Source: Betaproteobacteria bacterium
GTDB taxonomy: Bacteria; Pseudomonadota; Gammaproteobacteria; Burkholderiales; Rhodocyclaceae
NCBI GenBank assembly: GCA_016194935.1
Contig: JACQAO010000028.1
Location: 1 to 64,000 of the forward strand
DNA: 64,000 nt
Direction: 5' to 3'
Part shown: piece by piece, positions 20,364-28,756 of the stretch
How the letters are laid out: every line of letters starts with the position of its first letter
Position numbering within the stretch: position 1 is the stretch's first letter
The notes under the pieces: model-generated
Seen by the model: the letters and a program-made list of their open reading frames with translations, nothing else
Told to the model about the DNA's origin: nothing
Database searches by the model: none
Made by a program: the position numbers and the translations under genes

Positions 20364-21536
20364 ATGTCTGCCAAGCAAGTCATCAGCGCCAACTGGAACT
20401 ACCCGACCGCCGTTAAAGTCGGCGCCGGGAGAGTCAAGGAACTGCCCGGCTTCTGCCAGGCGCTGGGCATGAAAAATCCGCTGCTGATCACCGATCCCGG
20501 TCTGGCGCCGCTGCCCATGGTGGTCAGCGCAGTGCGCAGTTGCCAGGCGGCGCAGCTTGGCTGCGCCGTGTTCAGCGGGATCAAGGGCAACCCCACCGGC
20601 AAGAACGTCGACGATGGCGTCGCCGCTTTTCGCGCCGGCAATCACGATGGCGTGATCGCTTTCGGCGGCGGCTCCGCCCTGGATGCCGCCAAGGCGGTGG
20701 CGCTGATGGCCGGCCAGGATCGTCCGCTGTGGGACTTCGAGGATGTCGGCGACAACTACTTGCGCGTCAATGTCGCCGGCATGGCGCCGGTGGTGGCCGT
20801 ACCGACCACCGCCGGCACCGGCTCGGAAGTTGGTCGCGCTTCGGTCATCACCGACGATGCGGCGCATGTCAAGCGGATCATCTTCCACGCCAAAATGTTG
20901 CCCGCCATCGTGATTCTTGACCCGGAGCTGACCGTCGGCTTGCCGCCCAAGCTGACCGCCGCTACCGGCATGGACGCGCTGTCGCACAACCTCGAAGCGT
21001 ATTGCTCACCCTTCTATCACCCCATGGCGACCGGCATTGCGGTCGAGGGCATCCGGCTGGTGAAGCAGTGGCTGCCGATTGCGGTGGGAGATGGCGGTAA
21101 CCTGGAAGCTCGCCTGCAAATGCTGGTGGCATCGAGCATGGGCGCCACCGCGTTTCAGCGCGGCCTCGGCGCCATGCACGCCCTGGCGCATCCGCTCGGC
21201 GCGCTGTATGACGCGCACCACGGCATGCTCAACGCGATACTGATGCCCTATGTGTTGCAGGCCAATCGCGCGGTGATCGAGGAGAGCTGCACGCGCCTGG
21301 CGCGCTACCTGGAGCTGCCGCAACCATCGTTCGCCAGTTTCCTCGACTGGGTGCTGGACTTGCGCAAAACCGTCGGTATCCCGCATGCCCTGGAGGCCAT
21401 CGGCATCGACGCGGAGCGGGCCGAGCTGGTCGGGCGCATGGCGGTGGCGGACGGTTCCGCGGGAACCAATCCGATCCAGTTCAGCGAAAGTGAATATGCC
21501 GGTATCCTGCGCAACGCCGTTGCCGGTCGACTCTGA
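20364..21536 (+). CDS. Iron-type (group III) alcohol dehydrogenase
   Basis: A 390-residue Fe-ADH family enzyme. The NAD-binding GGGSALDAAKAVAL and the metal ligands Asp204, His208 (MDALSHN), His272 and His286 (MHALAHP and AHHG) match the FucO pattern in both order and spacing. AAGGAG lies before the ATG. It sits between the aldehyde dehydrogenase and the MlrC-type hydrolase genes. In the proposed route it oxidises the hydroxyl of gamma-glutamylethanolamide to the aldehyde. An independent role on a simple alcohol is possible. Confidence 0.88.
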   Translation: MSAKQVISANWNYPTAVKVGAGRVKELPGFCQALGMKNPLLITDPGLAPLPMVVSAVRSCQAAQLGCAVFSGIKGNPTGKNVDDGVAAFRAGNHDGVIAFGGGSALDAAKAVALMAGQDRPLWDFEDVGDNYLRVNVAGMAPVVAVPTTAGTGSEVGRASVITDDAAHVKRIIFHAKMLPAIVILDPELTVGLPPKLTAATGMDALSHNLEAYCSPFYHPMATGIAVEGIRLVKQWLPIAVGDGGNLEARLQMLVASSMGATAFQRGLGAMHALAHPLGALYDAHHGMLNAILMPYVLQANRAVIEESCTRLARYLELPQPSFASFLDWVLDLRKTVGIPHALEAIGIDAERAELVGRMAVADGSAGTNPIQFSESEYAGILRNAVAGRL

Positions 21537-21561
21537 TTTTCCTCGGCAGGAGGCCCGCTGA

Positions 21562-23025
21562 ATGGCACGCATTGCAGTCGCCGGCTTCCTGCACGAAACC
21601 AACACTTTCGCTCGCAGCCACACCGGCTTTGAGGCCTTCGTCGCCGCCGACGCCTGGCCCGGCCTGGTGTGCGGCGCGCCGTTGCTCGAAGCAGTTGCCG
21701 GCGCGAATATCGCTGCGGCTGGTTTTATCAAAGCTGCAAGCGCGCAGGGACATCAACTCGTCCCCCTGCTGTGGGCATCGGCCAATCCTTCCGGTCTGGT
21801 GACGCGGGACGCTTACGAACACGTCTGGGATTTGCTGGCGCATGAGCTGCGCGCGGCGGGGACTATCGACGCCCTGTTTCTCGATCTGCACGGCACGATG
21901 GTTGCCGAGCACATCGAAGATGGCGAAGGCGAATTGCTGCGCCGGATACGATCCATCGTCGGCCCTGCCATGCCTATCGTTGCCGCCCTGGATTTCCATG
22001 CCAACATCAGCCCGCAGATGGTGGCGCTGACGGACGCTCTGACTGTGTATCGCACTTACCCGCATGTCGACATGGCCGCAACCGGGGCTCGCGCCGCCGC
22101 GTTGTTGCAGCGTGCGCTGAACGGCGAGCGCTGGCACAAGGCCTATCGTCAGATTCCGTTTTTGATTCCGATGCTCTGGCAATGCACGCTGGTCGAGCCG
22201 CTCGCCGGCCTGATGCAGCGTGTCGAGGTGGAGGAGAGCGGCGGCGATATCAGTGCCGCCATCGTCCCCGGTTTTCCGCTGGCGGACATTCACGATTGCG
22301 GCCCGACGATACTCGTCTACGGTATTGATGGCGCCTCGACAGAGCGTGCGGCTGATCGTTTGTATGCGGCGGTGCTGGCGCAACGCGATGCCTTCGGCGG
22401 CAAGCTGTATTCCGCAGTGGAGGCCGTTGCCCGTGCTCTTGACAATGCAGGCGAGGGGCCGATGATTCTGGCCGATACCCAGGACAACCCGGGCGGCGGC
22501 GCTGCCGGCGACACCACCGATATCCCCCATGAACTGCTGCGGCAAGGTGTGCAAGGCGCTTGCTTAGGCTTGCTGTGCGACCCAGCGGCGGCAGCCGCAG
22601 CGCATGCCGCAGGTTGCGGCGCTGCCGTCGAACTCGCGCTGGGTGGGCACAGCGGCATCGGCGCACCACCGCTGGTGGGGCGGTTTAACGTCGAAGCGCT
22701 GGGCGATGGACGGTTCACCGGCAGCGGCCCTTTCTATCTTGGTTGCCGCATGGACCTCGGGCTTATGGCGCGTCTCAGCCTGAACGGCATCCAGATCCTG
22801 GTATCCAGCCACAAGCAGCAGGCGGCGGATCAGGCGATGTTCCGTCATCTGGGCATCGAGCCGGTCCAACAACGCATCCTGGTGCTGAAAAGCTCGGTGC
22901 ATTTTCGCGCCGACTTCGGCAGCATGGCGCGAGAAATTCTGATCGTTGCAGCGTCCGGCGAAAACACCGCCCGACTGAGCGAGCTGGAATATCAAAAACT
23001 CCGTCCCGGTGTTGCCGTGTTGTAA
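21562..23025 (+). CDS. M81-family metallohydrolase (MlrC-like)
   Basis: A 487-residue protein of the MlrC (microcystinase C, M81) family, zinc-dependent peptidases and amidases. The N-terminal signature FLHETNTFA, the metal ligands Asp144 and His146 (LDFHAN) and His168 (YPHVD) fit the spacing reported for MlrC. The C-terminal-domain motif DTQDNPGGGAAGDTT is also present. The ATG follows AGGAGG. As the last gene of the cluster it is a good candidate for cleaving the amide of gamma-glutamylglycine to glutamate and glycine. That would be a new use for the family and is inference from context only. Confidence 0.85.
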   Translation: MARIAVAGFLHETNTFARSHTGFEAFVAADAWPGLVCGAPLLEAVAGANIAAAGFIKAASAQGHQLVPLLWASANPSGLVTRDAYEHVWDLLAHELRAAGTIDALFLDLHGTMVAEHIEDGEGELLRRIRSIVGPAMPIVAALDFHANISPQMVALTDALTVYRTYPHVDMAATGARAAALLQRALNGERWHKAYRQIPFLIPMLWQCTLVEPLAGLMQRVEVEESGGDISAAIVPGFPLADIHDCGPTILVYGIDGASTERAADRLYAAVLAQRDAFGGKLYSAVEAVARALDNAGEGPMILADTQDNPGGGAAGDTTDIPHELLRQGVQGACLGLLCDPAAAAAAHAAGCGAAVELALGGHSGIGAPPLVGRFNVEALGDGRFTGSGPFYLGCRMDLGLMARLSLNGIQILVSSHKQQAADQAMFRHLGIEPVQQRILVLKSSVHFRADFGSMAREILIVAASGENTARLSELEYQKLRPGVAVL

Positions 23026-23031
23026 GTATCG

Positions 23032-24456
23032 CTACGCCAGATGCACGTATTCGTAATCAATCGGCAAATTATTGATGCCGCGTTCCGGCGGGGCGATCCA
23101 CGCCGCCATTTTTCCCGGTTCAACCACGCGCTGCATCAGGCTCTTGATGAAGGCGCGGTCGGTCGGCGAGGGAATCCACTCATCGCGTCGGCGATCCCAC
23201 TCGGCGGCGTCGATCACACGGCCGTCGGGGTCGGTGTGCTGTCCGGCCCAACTGCCGACGATGCGGCGAAAGCGCGAGGAGGGCAGTTTCAGGCGCAGGT
23301 CATGGCCCGCTGTCTCGATACTCTTGTTCCAGCGCTTCAGGCCGACCTCGCAATCCTTGAGGTAGGCGTTGCGGATCACTTCGTTGATGGCGTTACGCAT
23401 CGCCACCGTCTCCTGGGTCACGCCACCTTTACCGTTGGGCTTGTCCAACTCAAAGGTCGTATCCACGCACAGATGGTCGGAATAGCTTGCCTCGTCGGCG
23501 CGACCCTTGAGACCATTGGCGAAGTGCGCGGCGGCGTTGGAGGAGATGTCGGCGCCGAATAAATCCAGTGCCGAGGATACCCAGAAGTTCATGTATTTCT
23601 GGATGGTCGGCAGGTCGATGGCGCCGTGGCGGCGGATGGTCTCGGGGTTATCGGTCTTGAGTTCGCTCATCACCTCAAGGGTGCGCCGGACGATGCGGCC
23701 AATGCCGCTTTCGCCGACGAACATGTGGTGCGCTTCTTCGGTCAGCATGAAGCGGCAGGTGCGCGCCAGCGGATCGAAGCTGGACTCGGCCAGCGATTTC
23801 AACTGGAACTTGCCATCGCGGTCGGTGAAGCAGGTGAACATGAAGAAGGACAGCCAGTCCTCGATCGGTTCGTTGAAAGTGGATAGGATGCGCGGCTTGT
23901 CGCTATCGCCGGAATGGCGCGTCAACAGTTCCTCCGCTTCCTCGCGGCCATCGCGGCCAAAATGCGCGTGCAGCAGGTACACCATCGCCCACAGGTGGCG
24001 GCCTTCCTCGACATTCACCTGGAACAGGTTGCGCAGGTCGTACAACGAAGGGCAGCACAGCCCCAGCAGGCGTTGCTGCTCGACCGAGGCCGGTTCGGTA
24101 TCGCCCTGGGTGACGATCAGCCGCCGCAAGGTCGAGCGATACTCGCCCGGCACCTGCTGCCACACCGCTGCGCCGTAGTGGTCGCCGAAACCGATCTTGC
24201 GCTCGGGCTGCGCGTCGGCGAGAAAAATCCCCCAGCGGTAATCGGCCATCTTGACCATGCCGTAGTTGGCCCAGCCCTTGGTCTCCACCGACACCGCAGT
24301 GCGCAGATAGACATCGGTGCTTGCCGTATCGGACGGCCCCATCTCCCGCCACCATTGCAGGAAGTGCGGCTGCCAATGCTCCAGCGCCCGCTGCAAAGTG
24401 GGATTGGAACCGATGTCCACGTTGTTGGGGATGCGCTCGGAATAGTTGATGGTCAT
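23032..24456 (-). CDS. boxB: Benzoyl-CoA 2,3-epoxidase, oxygenase subunit BoxB
   Basis: A 474-residue diiron oxygenase component that forms 2,3-epoxybenzoyl-CoA in the aerobic box pathway. The length and the ligand-bearing blocks VNVEEGRHLWAM and LTEEAHHMFVGE match BoxB, and the start MTINYSERIPNNVDI is typical. The ATG at 24456, with GGGAG just upstream, is preferred to an in-frame ATG 81 codons earlier that overlaps boxC. It follows boxC by 55 bases and converges on the M81 gene. The reductase BoxA, the ring-opened aldehyde dehydrogenase BoxD and the benzoate-CoA ligase are not in the window. Confidence 0.95.
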   Translation of the reverse strand: MTINYSERIPNNVDIGSNPTLQRALEHWQPHFLQWWREMGPSDTASTDVYLRTAVSVETKGWANYGMVKMADYRWGIFLADAQPERKIGFGDHYGAAVWQQVPGEYRSTLRRLIVTQGDTEPASVEQQRLLGLCCPSLYDLRNLFQVNVEEGRHLWAMVYLLHAHFGRDGREEAEELLTRHSGDSDKPRILSTFNEPIEDWLSFFMFTCFTDRDGKFQLKSLAESSFDPLARTCRFMLTEEAHHMFVGESGIGRIVRRTLEVMSELKTDNPETIRRHGAIDLPTIQKYMNFWVSSALDLFGADISSNAAAHFANGLKGRADEASYSDHLCVDTTFELDKPNGKGGVTQETVAMRNAINEVIRNAYLKDCEVGLKRWNKSIETAGHDLRLKLPSSRFRRIVGSWAGQHTDPDGRVIDAAEWDRRRDEWIPSPTDRAFIKSLMQRVVEPGKMAAWIAPPERGINNLPIDYEYVHLA

Positions 24457-24511
24457 GCTTGCTCCCGGGAATGAGGTGCGGTGTAGTGCAGTGCAGTGTT
24501 GCGGGTGCGTT

Positions 24512-26149
24512 CTATATGCGCTCCCAGTTGAATTGAGCTTTGGTACCCTTGCCGTAGACCTTGAGCGCGCCTTTCTCGCTGACCGCATTGGGCCGGTTGA
24601 AAATCCAGTTCTGCCAGGCCGTGAGGCGACCAAAAATTTTGGTGTCCAGCGTCTCCGCTCCGGCGAAGCGCAGCGACGCCTCCATGCCGCTGAGCGCATC
24701 CGGCGACAGGCTGGTGCGCTCCTCGATGGCGATGCGGATTTCTTCCTGCCAATCCAGTTCGTCCGGGGCGAAGGTCACCAGGCCCAGCGCCAGCGCTTGT
24801 TCGGCGGACAGCGGCTGGCCCTGATGCGCCTGTGCCTGCGCGACCGCAGCTTCTTCCTGGCTGTAGTGCGTCTGCAAGCGGCTGAGGCCGTTGTTCATGG
24901 CGAGCGGGCCGATGTTCATGGCGTTCAGCGTGATCTGCGGCGAGCCATTCGACAAAGCGAGCATATAGCTGCGGTCGGCAGCCAGCGCTAATTCGAGCAG
25001 CGTGCCGGCGAAGCAGGAGTCGGCATCGATCAAGGCGATCAGGCTACGCGCGGTGACATCCAGCCGGCGCAGCGTCCGCCGCAACATGCCGAGGGTTTCG
25101 CGCACGAACCAGTGGTCGTGGTGCGCCAGCAGGGTGGCGTCCAGCGCCAGCACGGCGGCGGCGTCGCCACGGGTTTTCAGCAGCCAGGCGCCAACTTCCA
25201 GTTGATTGATGCGCAGCATCAGGATCGCGTCGTCGAGTTGGCGCGCCATCGCCAGCGGCCACCAGTCTGCGCCCTGGGCGAGGATGGCGGCAATGTCCTG
25301 CGGCACGCTGGCGGCGGCGGGGGCGCTGATCGTGAGCGTGGCAATGCGGGCGGACGAGTCGATCACCACCTCCACCCACGGGTAGTGATAACCGGTGGCA
25401 TCGACGTTGCGCGTCAGCGGCGTCAGTGCTATGCCTTTAGCATCGCGCGGACGGTCGCTGAGTGCCGCCAGTTCTTGCGCGCGGGCAGCCACTTTCTCTT
25501 TGAACTGGTTCGGTTTGGCGCTGTCGTCGATCAGCTTCCACTGCTTGGCGCGTTCGGCGCGCACGCCCTCGGCGGTGGTGCAGAACACGTCGGCGATATC
25601 GCGGCGCACCCGGCGTTTGTCCACCAGCCGGGTCAGTCCGCCGGTGCCTGGCAGCACGCCGAGCAGCGGTACTTCCGGCAGGCTGACGGTGGAAGAACGG
25701 TCATCCACAAGAATGATTTCGTCGCAGGCCAGCGCCATTTCGTAGCCGCCGCCTGCGGTGGCGCCGTTGAGCGCGGCAAGGAACTTGAGCCCGCAGTTGC
25801 CGCTGGAATCCTCCATGCCATTGCGCGTCTCATTGGTGAATTTGCAGAAGTTCACTTTCCACGCATGGCTGCTGGAACCGAGCATGTAAATGTTGGCGCC
25901 GGCGCAGAACATCCGCTCCTTGCCGCTGGTGAGCACCACGCAGCCGACCTCCGGATGCTCGAAGCGGATGCGCTGCAAGGCGTCGTGCAATTCGATATCC
26001 ACGCCCAGGTCGTAGGAGTTGAGCTTGAGTTCGTAGCCGGGGACGATGCCAGCCTGTTCGTCGACATCCAGAGTCAGCGTCGCCACCGAATCTGCGCAAG
26101 ACAAACGCCAATGTTTGTAGCGATCCGGCTGAGTATCGAAGGTAATCAT
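24512..26149 (-). CDS. boxC: 2,3-epoxybenzoyl-CoA dihydrolase BoxC
   Basis: A 545-residue ring-opening enzyme of the box pathway, built as a long crotonase-fold protein. The oxyanion-hole regions RMFCAGANIYML and ATAGGGYEMALACDE lie near residues 85-150, and a second crotonase-like half follows, as usual for BoxC. The ATG at 26149 has GGAGAGG a few bases upstream and is chosen over one nine codons earlier. It is the first gene of the boxC-boxB pair, with a candidate promoter and TGCA elements upstream (26202-26234). Confidence 0.95.
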   Translation of the reverse strand: MITFDTQPDRYKHWRLSCADSVATLTLDVDEQAGIVPGYELKLNSYDLGVDIELHDALQRIRFEHPEVGCVVLTSGKERMFCAGANIYMLGSSSHAWKVNFCKFTNETRNGMEDSSGNCGLKFLAALNGATAGGGYEMALACDEIILVDDRSSTVSLPEVPLLGVLPGTGGLTRLVDKRRVRRDIADVFCTTAEGVRAERAKQWKLIDDSAKPNQFKEKVAARAQELAALSDRPRDAKGIALTPLTRNVDATGYHYPWVEVVIDSSARIATLTISAPAAASVPQDIAAILAQGADWWPLAMARQLDDAILMLRINQLEVGAWLLKTRGDAAAVLALDATLLAHHDHWFVRETLGMLRRTLRRLDVTARSLIALIDADSCFAGTLLELALAADRSYMLALSNGSPQITLNAMNIGPLAMNNGLSRLQTHYSQEEAAVAQAQAHQGQPLSAEQALALGLVTFAPDELDWQEEIRIAIEERTSLSPDALSGMEASLRFAGAETLDTKIFGRLTAWQNWIFNRPNAVSEKGALKVYGKGTKAQFNWERI

Positions 26150-26201
26150 GAGCCTCTCCGGGCGTGGGCGCATCAATGCCAGTGCTGCTAGAGCAATATA
26201 A

Positions 26202-26234
26202 TGCAGTATAAATTATCTTTAGAAATATTGTGCA
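26202..26234 (-). promoter_or_regulatory. boxC promoter with flanking TGCA elements
   Basis: On the minus strand TGCACA (26229-26234) and TATACT (26205-26210), 18 bases apart, form a plausible sigma-70 promoter. TGCA occurs inside the -35 box (26231-26234) and at the edge of the -10 box (26202-26205). Repeated TGCA is the reported operator feature of the BzdR repressor, a paralogue of BoxR. Placement over both promoter boxes suits repression relieved by benzoyl-CoA. No boxR gene is in the window. Confidence 0.45.
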
Positions 26235-26307
26235 TTAACTACTCTCCTTGACCCCGGCAGACGGCATGTATATAGTTCGCATATATAGCAATGAATGGAG
26301 TGAAAAT

Positions 26308-26541
26308 ATGACAACCAGCACAGTGTTCAATAACAACCGTACCCAGGCGGTACGCCTGCCTGCTGAAATGCGTTTCCCCGATTCAGTCAAAAAAGTCGAA
26401 GTCCGCGTGTCTGGTCAAGAGCGAATTATTGCGCCGGTGGAATCCGCTTGGGACAGTTTCTTTCTGGGTGCGACGACCGCCACCGGGGACTTCATGGTCG
26501 AGCGCGCCAGCCAGTCTCAATCAGCACGAGAGAGTCTTTAG
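26308..26541 (+). CDS. vapB: VapB-type antitoxin
   Basis: A 77-residue antitoxin with an N-terminal AbrB/SpoVT-like DNA-binding fold (TVFNNNRTQAVRLPAEM) and a C-terminal tail expected to wrap the toxin. GGAGTGA precedes the chosen ATG; an ATG 20 codons upstream lacks a ribosome site. It is eight bases from vapC. Such pairs repress their own promoter, which should lie in the AT-rich 26220-26300 segment shared with boxC. Confidence 0.9.
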   Translation: MTTSTVFNNNRTQAVRLPAEMRFPDSVKKVEVRVSGQERIIAPVESAWDSFFLGATTATGDFMVERASQSQSARESL

Positions 26542-26549
26542 GCGCGGCA

Positions 26550-26948
26550 ATGCTGAAATATCTCCTGGATACCAACATCGTCATCTATGTCATCAAACAG
26601 CGACCGCGACAGGTGCTGGATGTATTCAACCGGCATCACGGACGAATGGCAATTTCATCCATCACCCTGGCTGAGCTGGTTCACGGCGCAGAAAGAAGCA
26701 GCGATATATCCCGCAACACCGCCGTAGTAGAAGATTTTGTGAGTCGCCTGGCGGTGCTGCCTTATGATGACAAGGCCGCCTGGCAATACGGGCATATCCG
26801 GGCAGCACTTGAAAAAGCCGGGCAACCGATAGGCGTCAATGATCTGCATATTGCCGCTCATGCGCGGAGTAACGGCTTAACCCTGATTACCAATAACATG
26901 AGTGAGTTTGACAGAGTGCCAGGACTGTTATTGGAGAATTGGGCGTAG
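26550..26948 (+). CDS. vapC: VapC-type PIN-domain toxin RNase
   Basis: A 132-residue PIN ribonuclease. The acidic active-site residues are in LLDTNIVIY (Asp near residue 7), LAELVHGAE (Glu) and VNDLHIAAHA (Asp), with the conserved end LITNNMSEFDRVPGL. The length is typical. The ATG at 26550 just after vapB is chosen over an upstream start inside vapB. It lies between the box genes and the signalling operon and may mark an inserted segment. Confidence 0.92.
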   Translation: MLKYLLDTNIVIYVIKQRPRQVLDVFNRHHGRMAISSITLAELVHGAERSSDISRNTAVVEDFVSRLAVLPYDDKAAWQYGHIRAALEKAGQPIGVNDLHIAAHARSNGLTLITNNMSEFDRVPGLLLENWA

Positions 26949-26987
26949 CTGGCATCCGCAGAAAAATGGCGGACATGTGATCGTCGG

Positions 26988-28307
26988 CTACGCAGGCGGG
27001 CGATAAAACTGCACGTTGTCGCGCCCGCTGTCCTTGGCGCGATACATGGCGTCGTCGGCATTTCTGGTGAGCTGTGTTTCGTTGATACCGTCTTCCGGAT
27101 AGATGGCAACGCCGATACTCGACGAAATGCTCAGGCTGAATTCGGAAATCACAAAGGGTTGGGCGAGTACGCGGCGAATTTTCTCGGCGACGACCCCGGC
27201 GTCGTGGGCCGTCTCTATGGCCGGCAGCAACACCACGAACTCATCGCCGCCAAGACGCGCCACGGTGTCGGATTCGCGCACGCAGTCCAGCATGCGCCTG
27301 GCCACTTCTTTCAGCAGCAAGTCGCCGATGGCGTGACCAAGGGTGTCGTTGACCGGCTTGAACTTGTCCAGGTCGATATACATCAGCGCCAGGTGCGGGT
27401 TTTCCGCTTTGTCCCGCCGCGCTTTGGCGAGCGCTTGATGCAGACGGTCGAAAAACAGCGCGCGATTGGGCAAATCGGTGAGGACATCGTGCTGCGCCAG
27501 ATGACGGATGCTTTCTTCGACCAGCTTGCGTTTGGAGATGTCGGCCTGGGTGCCGATCATGCGCAATGGCTTGCCGTCCGCGGCGCGGCTGACAACCATG
27601 CCGCGATCAAGCACCCACAACCAGTCACCGTCCTTGCAGAGGATACGATGTTCGCTGGAGTAGCCGGGTGAATTGCCGTCGAAGTACGCTTGCAGTTCTG
27701 CCGCCACGCGCAGTATGTCTTCCGGATGGATGCGGGCTTGCCAGGCGGCGAAGTTGTGGTCAATTTCGTTTTCGGAAAATCCCAGCATCGCTTTCCAGCG
27801 GGTGGAAAAATATACTTCGTTGCTGTCAACGTTCCAGTCCCACATCCCGTCGCCGGTACCCTCCAGCGCGAAGCGCCAGCGTTCTTCAGAATCCTGCAAA
27901 CGCTGCTCCAGGCGGCTGCGGGTAATGGCGTAACGGATGGCGCGCACCAATGCATCCTGATCGAAACGGCCTTTGAGCAAATAATCCTGGGCGCCGGCTT
28001 CCAGCGCCTGGAGCGCGAAGGCGGTATCGTCACGGCCGGTCAGCACCACGATCGGCAGACCGTCCGCCGCCTGGCGTGCGGCGCGCACCGTATCGAGACC
28101 GCAGGAATCGGGCAGGGACAAATCCAGCAACAGTATCTCGGGCGGGTTTTCAGACAGATGCCGCTGCGCTTCGGCCAGCGTCGCCGCCGAAAAAATATCC
28201 ATGAGCGGTTCGCGGTTGGCGCGCAACAACTGGCGTATCAGGTGAGCATCGCCCGGGTCGTCTTCGACCAGCAGGACGCGGCAGGCCGCGCTATCGTTCA
28301 CAGTCAA
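26988..28307 (-). CDS. REC-PAS-GGDEF response regulator, diguanylate cyclase
   Basis: A 439-residue protein with an N-terminal receiver (phospho-Asp in LLLDLSLPD near residue 61), a PAS domain at about 155-275 and a C-terminal GGDEF domain. The active-site GGDEF is intact near residue 350. RESD five residues before it is an RxxD inhibitory site, so this should be a feedback-inhibited c-di-GMP synthase. It is the last gene of the six-gene operon and overlaps the stand-alone receiver gene by four bases. Its receiver is very similar to the one at the start of the first gene (34928). Confidence 0.9.
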   Translation of the reverse strand: MTVNDSAACRVLLVEDDPGDAHLIRQLLRANREPLMDIFSAATLAEAQRHLSENPPEILLLDLSLPDSCGLDTVRAARQAADGLPIVVLTGRDDTAFALQALEAGAQDYLLKGRFDQDALVRAIRYAITRSRLEQRLQDSEERWRFALEGTGDGMWDWNVDSNEVYFSTRWKAMLGFSENEIDHNFAAWQARIHPEDILRVAAELQAYFDGNSPGYSSEHRILCKDGDWLWVLDRGMVVSRAADGKPLRMIGTQADISKRKLVEESIRHLAQHDVLTDLPNRALFFDRLHQALAKARRDKAENPHLALMYIDLDKFKPVNDTLGHAIGDLLLKEVARRMLDCVRESDTVARLGGDEFVVLLPAIETAHDAGVVAEKIRRVLAQPFVISEFSLSISSSIGVAIYPEDGINETQLTRNADDAMYRAKDSGRDNVQFYRPPA

Positions 28308-28753
28308 ACTTTCTTCGGCAGGCGGGTGAGAACAAACCAGTAATCGTTGAGTTGCCGGACGGCGTCGATGAACTGTTCCATGTCCACCGGCTTGGTGATG
28401 TAGCCTGCCGCGCCCAGTTTGTACGAGGCCACGACGTCGCGTTCCACGTCCGAGGTCGTCAGCACCACCACCGGAATCGCCTCCAGCGCTTCGTCGGTCT
28501 TGACGGCGGCGAGAAACTCGCGTCCATTCATGCGCGGCATGTTGAGGTCCAGCAGGATCAGGTCGGGTTGCGGCGACGTGCGGTAGCGCTCGCCCCGGCG
28601 GCGCAGGAAATCCAGCGCCTCGACTCCATCGGTTACATGGTGCAGGCGGCAGTGCACTTTGCCTTCCTTGATGGCCGAGCGCACCAGGTTGGCGTCTGCC
28701 GGTTCGTCTTCGACCAGCAGGACATCGAAGGGATGAATATTTTCTGGAATCAT
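28304..28753 (-). CDS. Stand-alone receiver-domain response regulator (Rcp1-like)
   Basis: A 149-residue single receiver domain with no output domain. The acidic pocket VEDEP, the phospho-acceptor in LLDLNMPRMNG near residue 69, the Thr motif VVLTTSD and the Lys in ITKPVDM are intact. It resembles the small regulators that partner phytochrome-like kinases. It starts three bases after the HAMP kinase gene and overlaps the GGDEF gene by ATGA, so it is translationally coupled and probably relays phosphate from one of the two kinases. Confidence 0.9.
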   Translation of the reverse strand: MIPENIHPFDVLLVEDEPADANLVRSAIKEGKVHCRLHHVTDGVEALDFLRRRGERYRTSPQPDLILLDLNMPRMNGREFLAAVKTDEALEAIPVVVLTTSDVERDVVASYKLGAAGYITKPVDMEQFIDAVRQLNDYWFVLTRLPKKV

Positions 28754-28756
28754 TTG

